Source of the DNA: Metabacillus_B sp050107715
Lineage (GTDB): Bacteria > Bacillota > Bacilli > Bacillales > Bacillaceae
Length of the DNA stretch: 64,000 bases
Direction of reading: 5' to 3'
Assembly (NCBI RefSeq): GCF_050107715.1
Contig: NZ_JBNILN010000005.1
Coordinates: 259,073-323,072, forward strand
Shown piece by piece: positions 33,923-43,590 of the stretch (the stretch's first letter is position 1; each line of letters opens with the position of its first letter). A program made the translations under genes and the position numbers. A model generated the notes under the pieces. That model had not been told where the DNA came from, did not search any database, and was given only the letters and a program-made list of their open reading frames with translations.

Positions 33923-34723
33923 ATGGCGATTAAACAGGTTTTAAGTGCACACGCAGTCTTAACTGCTTTAGAAACACATTTGGCCATGATTGAATTTAAT
34001 CTGGAGAAAGAAGTGATCTGGGTGAACAGCAGCTTTGCTTCGGCACTCGGTTATTTGCCTGAAGAGATGACCGGAATGAAGCACATGCAATTTTGCACGG
34101 CAGACTTTCACAGCAGTCAGGAGTATGAGGGATTATGGGCGAATTTAAAAAAGGGGGTAAAGTTCCAGGAAAAGATTGAGCGGGTAAGCAAGAACGGCAG
34201 CCTTCTATGGTTTGAGGCAACGTATATCCCAGTTGCAAACGAAGATGGTGACGTCACAGCTGTTTTAAAAATAGCAACAGATATTACTGAACAGGAAAAC
34301 AAGACCGTAAAGATTATTACGGATTTGAAGAGGATGCCGGAGGAGCTGGTAGATCTGGTCGTTGCTAATACAAATCAAAGCATTGAGGCTGTGCAGGCTC
34401 TGAAAAAACAAACACGCTTAATCAGCGAGACGTCCAAAACCATCAGCCATATTTCATCTCAGACCAATATGGTTGCTTTGAACGCGGCGATTGAAGCAGC
34501 ACGCGTCGGCCAGCATGGAAAGGGCTTTAAAGTAGTGGCAGATGAAATTCGCAGACTGTCTACAAATGTGGATGAAGCCATCGGAAAAGTGAATGCAAAC
34601 GTGGAACACATCACAAGTGAAACAGAAAAAGTCAGCGGCATCGCAGACAGCCTTCAAGAGATTATTAAGGAAACGAAAACGAAATTTTCCGCAACCATTA
34701 GTCAATTCGAAGGAACGGCTTAA
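33923..34723 (+). CDS. Soluble PAS-domain chemotaxis transducer (YfmS-like)
   Basis: 266 residues with no membrane segment. Residues about 15-130 form a PAS domain (VIWVNSSFASALGYLPEEMTG ... GSLLWFEATYIPVANEDG ... DITEQE). Residues about 150-265 form a short MCP signalling hairpin (ISSQTNMVALNAAIEAARVGQHGKGFKVVADEIRRLS). It probably senses a cytoplasmic or redox signal through PAS and talks to CheA/CheW. B. subtilis YfmS is a similar soluble receptor. ATG follows AGAGGAGG and lies behind a SigD promoter. Confidence 0.88.
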   Translation: MAIKQVLSAHAVLTALETHLAMIEFNLEKEVIWVNSSFASALGYLPEEMTGMKHMQFCTADFHSSQEYEGLWANLKKGVKFQEKIERVSKNGSLLWFEATYIPVANEDGDVTAVLKIATDITEQENKTVKIITDLKRMPEELVDLVVANTNQSIEAVQALKKQTRLISETSKTISHISSQTNMVALNAAIEAARVGQHGKGFKVVADEIRRLSTNVDEAIGKVNANVEHITSETEKVSGIADSLQEIIKETKTKFSATISQFEGTA

Positions 34724-35393
34724 TAGAAAAGTTTATTCTGGCATCAGTTGAATTTTGCTGGACCGCTGCTGCCCAACTTTTTTCTGCGATGAAAAAAGGG
34801 TGAATTGAATGCGGTTCTTTACCTATAAAAGAAATAACGGAGGCTTTATCCCCCCTATCCTTTTCAGCCTGCAAGTTAACATTAACAAACACATTACAGG
34901 ATTTACCACACCTGAGCCTTTCCTCCAAACTAACCACCTCGGTTAATTGTTAATAGAACAGAAAAGAAGTACTCAGAGCAATGCTCTGGGCACTTCTTTC
35001 TCCGTACCTTTTTTGGAGATTCCTTTTGTCGGTTGCCCGGCTTTGCCTCCGTCCCCCGCTCTGCTAAAGCACTAAATCTCTGACCCCACTCTGATTGGCA
35101 CCTTGCAGGGGAAAGGATTGCAGGCTCCCGCCTCCGTCCCTGATTTTGCTGAAAAATGGGGTCGGAGGCTGCCTCCGACCCCCATTATGTCTACTAGTTT
35201 TGCTCCGTCCCCATCCTATTGGATGTGCTGCAGGAGAAAGGCTGAGAGAGACGGCTGCCTCTGTCCCCCAGCGCTTTACCTCGATGGGGGCCGGAGGAAG
35301 GGATAGGCACCTAACCTAACCCGGCATCACTGCCCCGCCTAAAAGAAATAGCAGCTTTACAAATGCGATTACCCAATCCGACTTTGAAGCCCC
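34724..35393. other. Intergenic region with terminator and GC-rich repeats
   Basis: No gene is credible. A terminator is at 34962-34999. From about 35030 to 35320 the DNA turns GC-rich and low in complexity, with repeated TCCGTCCCC and GGGTCGGAGGC motifs, for example the inverted pair GGGGTCGGAGGC / GCCTCCGACCCC (about 35158-35183). It resembles the repeats near 13140. Short ORFs here are not protein-like. Confidence 0.5.
34962..34999 (+). terminator. Terminator of the PAS-chemotaxis gene
   Basis: AAAAGAAGTACTCAGAGC pairs with GCTCTGGGCACTTCTTT with one internal mismatch, loop AAT; a T-rich tail follows. Confidence 0.75.
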
Positions 35394-37181
35394 TCAGCTG
35401 GATGAAACCTCTGCAAAGGAAGCGAGCGGATTGCTGACTTTTCCGAATTCCGAAGCATGCGGCCGGTCTTCTCCGTCTGCATACCCGTAATCCACCATCC
35501 TGTTCCGGTTGAGGCAGAGCTTGGTCAGCGCCGGTGTGAAAAAGTTAAACAGCCGGAACCGTTCCTCGAGCTGGGGAAATTTCTTTTGGTAGTCTTGAAT
35601 AGCTTTTGCGAGAAGCGCCCAGAATTCGTGTTCACTGATCAGCTCCCGTTTGACCATTGCATTCGAAACGTAGCGCAGATGGCAGACGAATAACCCTGTA
35701 AAAATGAACTGGGTCAGTCCCTCCGGCGGCTCGCTTCTCAGCACCTTTTTCAGTTCTCCTGAAAGGGCTGCAAGCTCTGGAAATGGCTGGTCACTGATAT
35801 TTACATCATCTACAAAATCTTTAACAGCCAGACGATGAGGTGCATAGTCCTTCAAAACGAGAATCGTATTCTGGCCGTGCGGAGAAAAGACCGTTCCATA
35901 CTGATACAAATAGTGAAGCAGCGGAGGCATGACGGTCTGATAAAATTGATCCAGCCATTGCGCCGGCTGCAATCCCGATTTTTGGATCAGACTTTCGATA
36001 AATGGCTTCCCGTTTTCATCTTCATAAGTCAGGGCTGCAAGGGTAATGGCACGTTCGTCCTTTTCAAGGTATGTGTAAATACTCTCCCGCCAAATCGTGC
36101 CAAGCATTTCGAGATACTGATACGGGGCTTTTTCCAGCCTGCTGTAGAGACTGTGATCGACATTGATGCTTGCAATCTCCCCCGGAAGGATGACTCGGCA
36201 TTCGTCCCGCAAAAAGGGATCGCGGTCAGCAATTCCTTTTATATGCTCCGTAATTTCTGGAGCAATGACGGTTCTTTCAGCCGGAAGCCCTCTGTAAACA
36301 AGCGTGTTCAGGATGCTCATCGGCAGTTTTACATGGTGCCGGCGCTGATCCGTTGTGTTCGAAAACGTTCGGATGGACTGCTGCGGCAAATACGTGTCCG
36401 TTCCTTCCCCGAGAAAGACAATCTGATTGAATGCTAAATCTTCTGCGAATTGCTGAATAATCACATTATTCCATTGCCATTCATGTACCGGCATATAGAA
36501 GTACTGACAAGACTCAAGCCCTTTTTCAGCCAGATGCTGATGAAATTTCTGCCACACAGCCTCATCCAGCTCTTGTTCAAGCAGCCGGCTGCAGTTTAAG
36601 CCTTTCACCGCCTGGAAGCGGGCTCTTGTTTTCCGGACAGCGATCCACAATAGCTTTGTTTCCCGCTTCTGCTCGGGAGCATATTTCAAGTAATCTTCAT
36701 AATCAAAGCCAATTCTTCCTTTATTGTATGTAATCCACGGATGCCCGGTCATTTCGCCCTCCAGCTCTTCGTACGGAAGCTCTGTCAGCTCATCGGATGT
36801 TTTCGCTTGGGCTAAAAGGTGAACATCGGCCAGAAGCGTGCTCTGGAATTCCTTGGTAAGGTGTCCACACGTTTCTGCAGACATCCCGATAAGAGGCTTT
36901 AAATCCAGCAAAAGCTCTGTGGCACTAACCTTTTCCCCACCCCCGTTCCCGCAATGGACCTCTATTGAATCCGGCTGAATGTCATAGCTGTCGAAAAGGC
37001 GCTGATACCCGGTAAAGCGATAGAATTTCGTTTCAGAAACCGGCAGCTTAAAGAGCAGCTTTCCTTCTTTTTCTTCCTGTTCAGGCTGTATCATGTCTTC
37101 GTACATATACTCTGCAAACATTTTTGCCGCAAGACGTTTATTCGCCTTTTCCCAGGCGTCTCTATGCAGGACTTTTTCCAT
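35394..37181 (-). CDS. NIS siderophore synthetase, IucA/IucC family (RhbF-like)
   Basis: 595 residues. NRPS-independent siderophore synthetases activate a citrate carboxylate with ATP and condense it with an amine. Family motifs visible: GHPWITYNKGRIGFDYEDYLKYAPE, the VHEWQWNNVI segment, KLPMSILNTLVYRGL, and SPHGQNTILVLKDYAP near the C-terminus, with a FhuF-like tail. As the sixth gene of an rhbABCDEF-like operon it probably makes the second condensation. ATG 37181 follows GAGGAGGAG; the frame extends upstream into the monooxygenase gene. Confidence 0.92.
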   Translation of the reverse strand: MEKVLHRDAWEKANKRLAAKMFAEYMYEDMIQPEQEEKEGKLLFKLPVSETKFYRFTGYQRLFDSYDIQPDSIEVHCGNGGGEKVSATELLLDLKPLIGMSAETCGHLTKEFQSTLLADVHLLAQAKTSDELTELPYEELEGEMTGHPWITYNKGRIGFDYEDYLKYAPEQKRETKLLWIAVRKTRARFQAVKGLNCSRLLEQELDEAVWQKFHQHLAEKGLESCQYFYMPVHEWQWNNVIIQQFAEDLAFNQIVFLGEGTDTYLPQQSIRTFSNTTDQRRHHVKLPMSILNTLVYRGLPAERTVIAPEITEHIKGIADRDPFLRDECRVILPGEIASINVDHSLYSRLEKAPYQYLEMLGTIWRESIYTYLEKDERAITLAALTYEDENGKPFIESLIQKSGLQPAQWLDQFYQTVMPPLLHYLYQYGTVFSPHGQNTILVLKDYAPHRLAVKDFVDDVNISDQPFPELAALSGELKKVLRSEPPEGLTQFIFTGLFVCHLRYVSNAMVKRELISEHEFWALLAKAIQDYQKKFPQLEERFRLFNFFTPALTKLCLNRNRMVDYGYADGEDRPHASEFGKVSNPLASFAEVSSS

Positions 37182-37197
37182 TGTAATCTCCTCCTCT

Positions 37198-38481
37198 TCA
37201 AATTTGCGGGGAAAAGGATTGAAACACATTCCTTTCCTGTAGGGGATAGATTTCTTTCCCCGCTATTTTATTGATGATCACTGCATTCCGATAGGCTCCG
37301 AGACCGAGATCGGGAGCCCCGACGCCGTGCGTATGGATTTCGCCATTCTGTATGAAGATTTCGTTCCTGCCCGTTTCTGAAGTTTGCAGGCAATAGTCTC
37401 TGGAGATTTTCAGCTGCCCCAGATCATCCCGGTCAATCAATTCATCGATCCCTTTTAAAAAGGCAGGAGGTGCCGGTTTATATCCGGTTCCAAAGATGAC
37501 ATATTCACTCTCCAACTCTGACTCCTCCCCCGTTACTGTATGACGGCAGCGGAGTCTCCAGTTGCCGCCGGCTCCCTCCATGCTGAAAAGCTCCTGCATC
37601 GCATGCAGGGAAAGAAGCGGATCCTTGCCGCCGATCGTCTCCTCATAAATGGCTCCATAAATATCAGAAATGGTTTCGGCGCTGATTCCTTTATAAAGCA
37701 GGTCCTGTTTTTCAAGAAGCCTGCCCTTTTGATTCCCGGGAAGCTGATAAAAGAAATCGATGTAATCGGGAGAGAAATATTCCAGTCCAAGCTTGGAGTA
37801 CTCCATTGGGAAAAAGCCCTTGGATCTTGACAGCCATCGCAGCTTTGTTCCGGGTCTACGGTTTTTCAGCAGATCATAAAACACCTCCGCTGCACTCTGG
37901 CCTGACCCTAACACTGTGACGGTATCTGCGCTGCTGGCGCCCGTTCTCTCTTTCAGATAATCCGAAGTATGAAAAACGGTCCCTCCTTCGTTCTCACGGA
38001 AGGCTTTTGGGACGGCTGGCTGTGTGCCGATCCCCACCACCAAATGACGGGCAGTATAAACGGAGGACTCGCCAGTATTCAGATCCTTTACCCAAACCTC
38101 ATAGGCTCCTTCTATATGACGCACGTTCTCCACCTTCGTGCCAAACCGGCATTGCGGAAGCTTTTCCGCCGCCCACCTGCAGTAAAGGCTGTACTCCTTC
38201 CGCGGTATATGAAACGACTCCAGAAAATAAAACTGGTACAGCCTGCCCTGCTCCTGCAAATAGCGAAGAAAGCTGAACGGGCTTGAGGCGTCAGCCATGG
38301 TGACAAGGTCGGCCAGAAATGGCACCTGCAACGTCGTCCCCTCGAGCAGCATGCCTTCATGCCAGGTGAATTCATTTTTCTGATCAAAAAACATCGATGT
38401 CAGGCCGCTTCCTTCTGATAGTGCAGCGAGCCCAAGGTTAAACGGACCGATGCCGATGCCAATAAAATCAAGCTTTGACAT
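37198..38481 (-). CDS. Siderophore amine N-hydroxylase (RhbE/IucD-like monooxygenase)
   Basis: 427 residues. FAD- and NADPH-dependent N-hydroxylating monooxygenase: FAD motif GIGIGPFNLGLA (about 8-19), NADPH motif VLGSGQSAAEVFYDLL, and C-terminal FGTGYKP. In this pathway it would hydroxylate a primary amine of 1,3-diaminopropane before acylation to give a hydroxamate. ATG 38481 is chosen from AAAGGAGGTGG; it overlaps the acetyltransferase end by 14 bases, indicating coupled translation. Confidence 0.93.
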   Translation of the reverse strand: MSKLDFIGIGIGPFNLGLAALSEGSGLTSMFFDQKNEFTWHEGMLLEGTTLQVPFLADLVTMADASSPFSFLRYLQEQGRLYQFYFLESFHIPRKEYSLYCRWAAEKLPQCRFGTKVENVRHIEGAYEVWVKDLNTGESSVYTARHLVVGIGTQPAVPKAFRENEGGTVFHTSDYLKERTGASSADTVTVLGSGQSAAEVFYDLLKNRRPGTKLRWLSRSKGFFPMEYSKLGLEYFSPDYIDFFYQLPGNQKGRLLEKQDLLYKGISAETISDIYGAIYEETIGGKDPLLSLHAMQELFSMEGAGGNWRLRCRHTVTGEESELESEYVIFGTGYKPAPPAFLKGIDELIDRDDLGQLKISRDYCLQTSETGRNEIFIQNGEIHTHGVGAPDLGLGAYRNAVIINKIAGKEIYPLQERNVFQSFSPQI

Positions 38482-39019
38482 GGTTCCACCTCCTTTCAAA
38501 CTCTTCCCTACTGCAGAACATCAGGAGACCGGTTTTATCCGGAAGCTGAATCGGACCGACGGCTTCAAAGCCGCACTTTTCAAAAATATGAATCATCTTC
38601 TCGTTGCGGATATCCGGTTCTGCAATGATTTTCCCCGTTTCCGGCACCTCAAGCAGACGGGCAGCGGCTGCCCGGAGCATGGGAAGCGCCAGCCCCTTCC
38701 CGAGGTATTTTTCCTCGCCGATCAACAGGTGCACACCCTGATCCCATTCCTCATACTCGTAGGTTTTGCCCACGGCATCCCCTTTTACCCAATACGTTTC
38801 CCAATAGCTAACAGGCTCCCCATTCAGCATCCCGATGGACAGGGTCTGATGGCTGTCAGAAAGTGCCTGCTGCAGATGCTTCCGAAAATCCTCCTCAGGC
38901 ATATTGAGTTTCCAATAAGGAATCACATGCTCCTTGTGCATCCATTTAAAAATCCGCTGAAAATCTCTTTCGTACTCCACAGGGCGAAATGAGATTTCCC
39001 TGTTATCACACCGGGTCAT
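38468..39019 (-). CDS. Siderophore N-acetyltransferase (RhbD/IucB-like GNAT)
   Basis: 183 residues. GNAT fold of the siderophore type: FKWMHKEHVIPYWKLN, GEPVSYWETYWVKGD, DQGVHLLIGEEKYLGKGLALPMLRA (acetyl-CoA loop) and IAEPDIRNEKMIHIFEKCGF. It would acetylate the hydroxylamine to form the hydroxamate. ATG 39019 lies behind GGAGGGG and overlaps the end of the preceding synthetase by 14 bases; the longer frame to 39154 is only overlap with that gene. Confidence 0.9.
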   Translation of the reverse strand: MTRCDNREISFRPVEYERDFQRIFKWMHKEHVIPYWKLNMPEEDFRKHLQQALSDSHQTLSIGMLNGEPVSYWETYWVKGDAVGKTYEYEEWDQGVHLLIGEEKYLGKGLALPMLRAAAARLLEVPETGKIIAEPDIRNEKMIHIFEKCGFEAVGPIQLPDKTGLLMFCSREEFERRWNHVKA

Positions 39020-40748
39020 ACATACTCCCCTCCGAATGGAAGATCGGGTTCGGCACTTTTGTATAGACAGATTGGGCGGCCATCTCTCCGACGAGCTCGT
39101 CCATATCATGAAACCGCGTAAGCAAATTTGCTTTGCAAGGCAACTCTCTTTCACTTAAAAAACCGGCAAGGATTTTGGAGGTTTTCCCGCTGCTGGCATA
39201 CCATTCTTCCATTCTTGTTTTCAGGAACTGCAGCAGCCGGCTCTCCGGTATCAGGCCCGCTGTCCCGAAGGCGTTGATGACTCCAAACAAATGATTGTAG
39301 AAAAAATAATAGCGCAGGCGTTCATCAGCGACCTTCTCTTCACAGATTGTTTCGCTTTTTTCGCTTAGGTCCGGCAGCCACTGCTTCAGCTTATGTGCTT
39401 TTGATTGGCTGTAATAATAGCCCTGGTTATCGCGGTAATAGAAATGCTCAGGATATCCATCCTTCAGCCGGACGACTCCGTTCTGCTGATGGGCCTCGAG
39501 TGCGAGTCCGTATGTTTCATAGAGCCACATAACCGGATCAAACGTAATCATTAAATAGCGGGAAAACCAGTCCAGACTGACCTCCTCCAAAGTCCTGTTT
39601 TCTGCGGAAGCCGCTTTGCGGATAATGGATGCGAGACGGCTGTTTCCACCGTAGGCATGATCCTGGCAAAGTCCTGCAACAACTGCCGCTCCTTTTTCAT
39701 TTCCTTCAAAGAACGGATTTTCCCTGATGACTACTTCAAATCCCGACTCTGCTTCGCCATTGCCGATCGTTATATACGCCGGGTCACGGAGAATTGAGAA
39801 CCCGGGGAATAGATCGGCGAGCTCCTTCCCAAGACCCGCATCCAGAAGCCGTGAAATTTCGACCCCGCGGTGAAGCTCTTTCCTCTTGTTGACCCGAAGG
39901 GAATTGGTCAGCTTTACCGGTACGGAAAATTTATACATCCATTTAGAGTGCGGGCTGTAAACCGTCCTCAGTGAGGAGGTGGCGGTGAACTTGCTTCCCA
40001 GTTCACCGAGATCGGTTAAATCCCCCGATTTGATAAGCTCTTTTACCGACTCCCGTCCAAGAAGCTCCTTTGCCTGCAAAGGGTGGACAGGGAGCAGCAC
40101 CCTTCCTTCAGGAACTTCAACTCCTCTGTTTACAAGCTCTTGTTTCAGGATGTCAGCAGCTGGCACATCCATGCTGGAATCCTGCTGGATGATTTCAGGT
40201 GCAGCTAAGAAATAATGAAGAGGGAACTCGCCCTTCAATTCCGGGGAATAAAGGCCTTCCTCTTCCTCCGTTATCCCTTGTTTGCTTTTCGGAACAGGAT
40301 GAAGGAGGTGGCCGAAAAGCAGGGATTGCTCTGCTTCAATATAGGAGAAGTCATCGCTTTCGAGCTGCCCGCTGTCAGCCTTCCGCTCCTCTACGTAGCG
40401 CTTCACGTTCCTTGCGCTCAAAATCGACCGGAGCATAAATTCATCCTCGGCGTCCTCTCTGCCATTTTCAAGGAGCCACTCCTTCGTGATCAAACTGATG
40501 AAGGTCACGTAATCGAGGGGAATCCCCCCCTGCTGCTGCTCCTGCCCGCATTGGATTGGAAAATGAAACAGATGCCGCTGTGTTTCCGACCAGTACTTTA
40601 CATCCGCGGTGATTTTCAGCTGCTGATGCTTCAACGGAATCGCGACGGCAGCATCCTGAGATCCTTCATAATTGCCGGTTTCTTTCATATAGCAATTCAA
40701 AACGCCTTGTATAGCCGCTTCTTCTGCAATTTGTTTGCTGGTTTTCAA
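39006..40748 (-). CDS. NIS siderophore synthetase, IucA/IucC family (RhbC-like)
   Basis: 580 residues. Shares the NIS synthetase fold with the 35394 gene: HPVPKSKQGITEEEEGLYSPEL, VHPLQAKELL, TATSSLRTVYSPHSKWMYKFSVPVKLTNSLRVNKRKE and an ALEAHQQNGVVRLKDG segment. It probably performs the first condensation with citrate. The start is TTG, whose TTGA overlaps the TGA stop of the decarboxylase gene, behind AGGGAGGG. Confidence 0.92.
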   Translation of the reverse strand: MKTSKQIAEEAAIQGVLNCYMKETGNYEGSQDAAVAIPLKHQQLKITADVKYWSETQRHLFHFPIQCGQEQQQGGIPLDYVTFISLITKEWLLENGREDAEDEFMLRSILSARNVKRYVEERKADSGQLESDDFSYIEAEQSLLFGHLLHPVPKSKQGITEEEEGLYSPELKGEFPLHYFLAAPEIIQQDSSMDVPAADILKQELVNRGVEVPEGRVLLPVHPLQAKELLGRESVKELIKSGDLTDLGELGSKFTATSSLRTVYSPHSKWMYKFSVPVKLTNSLRVNKRKELHRGVEISRLLDAGLGKELADLFPGFSILRDPAYITIGNGEAESGFEVVIRENPFFEGNEKGAAVVAGLCQDHAYGGNSRLASIIRKAASAENRTLEEVSLDWFSRYLMITFDPVMWLYETYGLALEAHQQNGVVRLKDGYPEHFYYRDNQGYYYSQSKAHKLKQWLPDLSEKSETICEEKVADERLRYYFFYNHLFGVINAFGTAGLIPESRLLQFLKTRMEEWYASSGKTSKILAGFLSERELPCKANLLTRFHDMDELVGEMAAQSVYTKVPNPIFHSEGSMYDPV

Positions 40749-42214
40749 GCCTTTCCCTCCCTAAATGCTTTTATTTTGGAAAGGACGTATTCAATGTCCT
40801 CTTTTCCGGAAGCCGGATTTAAAATGGTAAATTTAAGATGGGTGCTGCCTTGAACCTGGGTTTTTGCTAAAACCGCATCCCCCTCATTGAGCAAGGATTG
40901 ATGAATGGTATAGTTGAGCCCGCCGACCTGTTCCTCCGGGTATCCTTCGGGACGATACTGAAACACAACAGCCGTAAGCTCAGGCTTCGGATTGACGGCT
41001 TTAAAATCCGGATCGTTTTCCAGCCGCTCTGCCGTCCAGCCAGCCAGTTCAGCTGCTCCATCAATCAAGCGGGCAAACCCTTCTGTACCCACCACCCTTA
41101 AGCTCATATAAAGCTTCAGTACATCAAACCTCCTTGTTGTCTGGATGGATTTTCCGACAAGATGCGGAAGTCCTGCTGCTTCATCCTCCTCAGGATTCAA
41201 ATAATCTGCATGGTGCTGAATCAACCGAAAATGCTGTTTGTTTTTCAGCAAAAATGCCCCGCAGCTGATGGGCTGGTAAAACAGCTTGTGAAAATCGACC
41301 GTAACCGAGTCTGAGAGCTCGATTCCCTCAAGTTTGTTACGCTGCAGGCTGCTCAGAATCAGCGCTCCTCCATATGCAGCATCGGTATGGAGCCAGATTT
41401 GGTGCTCCCTTGCCACCCGCGCAAGCTCCGGCAATGGATCAATGCTGCCGAAATCCGTCGTTCCGCATGTAGCGACGATGGCAAAGGGCAGCTCCCCTTT
41501 TTCTTTCAGCTGCCGAAGGATTTTTTCCAGCCTCCCCAAGTCTATTTTTTTTCGGTCATCCACCGGAACCGTCACAACGGACTGTTCTCCAAGACCAAGC
41601 TGGGAAGCCGATTTCTTCACTGTAAAATGAGCAGCCTCCGAGCAAAGGATCTTCATTTTTGAAAAATGCGGCGGGAGTCCGTTTTGCTGGACATTCCAGT
41701 TCCACCGGCGCCTGCAAAACTCATCCCGCGCCAGAAGGAGCCCCATATAGTTAGACTGCGTCCCCCCGCTTGTAAATGTTCCGCCAGCTTCCTCTCCAAG
41801 CCCATAGCGTTCTGTGAGCCAATCCAGCATGTATTCCTCTGCATGGGAAGCCGTCCCGCTCTGATCCCATGAATCCATTGACAGGTTCATGGCGCTGACC
41901 AGCATGTCCGCAGCAAGCGCCGGAACGAGCGGAGGACAGTGGAGATGGGCGAGTGTTCTCGGATGCTCCACCTTAATCCGGTTTTTCTCAATCGTATCCT
42001 TCACTTCCTTCAGAGCCTTCTCAAAAGAAATCCCTTCTTTTTCAGCAATTGGATGCCGGTGGCTTTCTTTCAATGAATCCTCAGCAGCAATTCCGCTGAA
42101 GGGCTTTTGTATTTCTTCCTGCCACCCGCCGATCAGCCGGATTATCTCCATGCACATTTTTTTGTATTGCTGAAAGCCTTCCGGATGGGTGAGAAATAAG
42201 GACTTTTTATCCAT
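40745..42214 (-). CDS. ddc: L-2,4-diaminobutyrate decarboxylase (RhbB-like)
   Basis: 489 residues, PLP-dependent group II decarboxylase. PLP-binding Lys lies in DFHKLFYQP; the HTDAAYGG segment holds the Asp that contacts the PLP ring nitrogen. It converts 2,4-diaminobutyrate to 1,3-diaminopropane, the amine of schizokinen and rhizobactin 1021. ATG 42214 shares one base with the preceding stop (TGATG); a GTG three bases earlier is possible. Neighbouring aminotransferase and NIS genes support the substrate. Confidence 0.92.
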   Translation of the reverse strand: MDKKSLFLTHPEGFQQYKKMCMEIIRLIGGWQEEIQKPFSGIAAEDSLKESHRHPIAEKEGISFEKALKEVKDTIEKNRIKVEHPRTLAHLHCPPLVPALAADMLVSAMNLSMDSWDQSGTASHAEEYMLDWLTERYGLGEEAGGTFTSGGTQSNYMGLLLARDEFCRRRWNWNVQQNGLPPHFSKMKILCSEAAHFTVKKSASQLGLGEQSVVTVPVDDRKKIDLGRLEKILRQLKEKGELPFAIVATCGTTDFGSIDPLPELARVAREHQIWLHTDAAYGGALILSSLQRNKLEGIELSDSVTVDFHKLFYQPISCGAFLLKNKQHFRLIQHHADYLNPEEDEAAGLPHLVGKSIQTTRRFDVLKLYMSLRVVGTEGFARLIDGAAELAGWTAERLENDPDFKAVNPKPELTAVVFQYRPEGYPEEQVGGLNYTIHQSLLNEGDAVLAKTQVQGSTHLKFTILNPASGKEDIEYVLSKIKAFREGKA

Positions 42215-43569
42215 CACTGCAAGCCTGCCACAGCTTCTTTAATGGCGGCTTTCATAATGGCGGTCACTTCAGCGGCTTCCTGTTCATTCATGATGAGCGG
42301 AGGAAGAAGTCTGACCACACTGCCATGCCGGCCCCCCACTTCAAGGATCAGGCCTCTCTCAAAGCAAGCTTTTTGAATGGCCGAAGCAAGCTCAGGCCAA
42401 GCAGGCATGCTTCCGCTGCTTGCTCTCTTTCCTGCCGGATTAACTATTTCCACTCCGATCATCATGCCTCTTCCCCGCACATCGCCAATCTCGGGTGCAG
42501 CCTTTTGGAATGCTTTCAGCTCATTCATCAGAAGGGAGCCAATCCGTTCAGCATGTTCTTCAAGCCTGTTTTCTTTTATGTATCGCAATACAGCCGTTCC
42601 CGCTGCCATGGCCATCTGATTTCCCCTGAACGTTCCGATATGGGCACCGGGTCCCCACTGATCGAGGCCTTCTTTGTACACAACCACTGAAAGAGGGAGA
42701 CTGCCTCCGATGGCTTTGGACAGGACCAGGATATCCGGAATGATGCCTGCATGCTCGAAGGCAAACAGTTTTCCTGTTCTTCCAATTCCGGTTTGAACCT
42801 CATCAATAATGAGCGGAATGCTTCTTTCCTCTGTAATGCGCCGCATCTCACGCAGCCATTCTGCAGGTGCAGGAATGGAACCGCCTTCCCCCTGAACCAC
42901 TTCCAGAATCATAGCTGCAGGAGGCAAAATTCCGCTTTCCGGGTCATCCAGCAGATTTTCAATGTATTGGGCACTGATTTCATGGCACGCATCTCCGCCT
43001 ATTCCAAACGGACAGCGATATTGATATGGATAAGGGAGGAAGTGAACATCCGGAATTAATCCCTGTACTTTTTCTTTTGGAGCCAGATTTCCACTGATGG
43101 ACATCGTTCCGTGGGTAGCCCCATGGTATCCCCCCTGGAAAGTAAGGATGCTTCTTCTTCCTGTCGCGGTTTTGGCAAGCTTTAATGCGGCTTCAATTGC
43201 ATCTCCGCCAGTCGGTCCGCAAAACTGGATTTTAGCCTGGGCTGAAAATTCTGCGGGAAGTGCCCCAAACAGTTCATCCACAAACTCTTCCTTTACCGGT
43301 GTCGTCAAATCTAATGTATGGAGCGGCCGTTTATCCGCCAGCACTTTTTCAATTGCCTGAATGACAGCCGGATGATTATGTCCAAGCGCAAGGGTTCCCG
43401 CACCGGCAAGACAGTCATAATAAACCTTTCCATCTGAATCCTTCACCCGGATTCCTTCTGCTTCTTCAATTGCAATAGGGATGCGCCTCGGATAAGATCT
43501 TGCATTGGATTCCCGTTTTTCCTGCTGATTTAAATATTTCTGATTACCTGAAAGCTGCATAACGCTCAT
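42214..43569 (-). CDS. dat: Diaminobutyrate-2-oxoglutarate aminotransferase (RhbA-like)
   Basis: 451 residues, class III aminotransferase. It makes 2,4-diaminobutyrate from aspartate semialdehyde using glutamate. PLP Lys is in LVLSKAIGGSLPL; DEVQTGIGRTGKLFAFEH and the GPTGGDAIEAALKLAK phosphate loop are clear. First gene of the six-gene siderophore operon; ATG 43569 follows CAGGAGG. Iron control is expected from the Fur sites just upstream. Confidence 0.93.
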   Translation of the reverse strand: MSVMQLSGNQKYLNQQEKRESNARSYPRRIPIAIEEAEGIRVKDSDGKVYYDCLAGAGTLALGHNHPAVIQAIEKVLADKRPLHTLDLTTPVKEEFVDELFGALPAEFSAQAKIQFCGPTGGDAIEAALKLAKTATGRRSILTFQGGYHGATHGTMSISGNLAPKEKVQGLIPDVHFLPYPYQYRCPFGIGGDACHEISAQYIENLLDDPESGILPPAAMILEVVQGEGGSIPAPAEWLREMRRITEERSIPLIIDEVQTGIGRTGKLFAFEHAGIIPDILVLSKAIGGSLPLSVVVYKEGLDQWGPGAHIGTFRGNQMAMAAGTAVLRYIKENRLEEHAERIGSLLMNELKAFQKAAPEIGDVRGRGMMIGVEIVNPAGKRASSGSMPAWPELASAIQKACFERGLILEVGGRHGSVVRLLPPLIMNEQEAAEVTAIMKAAIKEAVAGLQ

Positions 43570-43590
43570 CTATGTAAACCTCCTGTAATT

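Noticed and set aside
35095..35319. ORFs of 67-74 residues in the GC-rich intergenic stretch
   Set aside because: Low-complexity repeat translation in overlapping frames, no ribosome binding site.
39019..39154. Longer start for the siderophore acetyltransferase
   Set aside because: The extra 45 residues are the shadow of the upstream synthetase gene; GGAGGGG supports ATG 39019.
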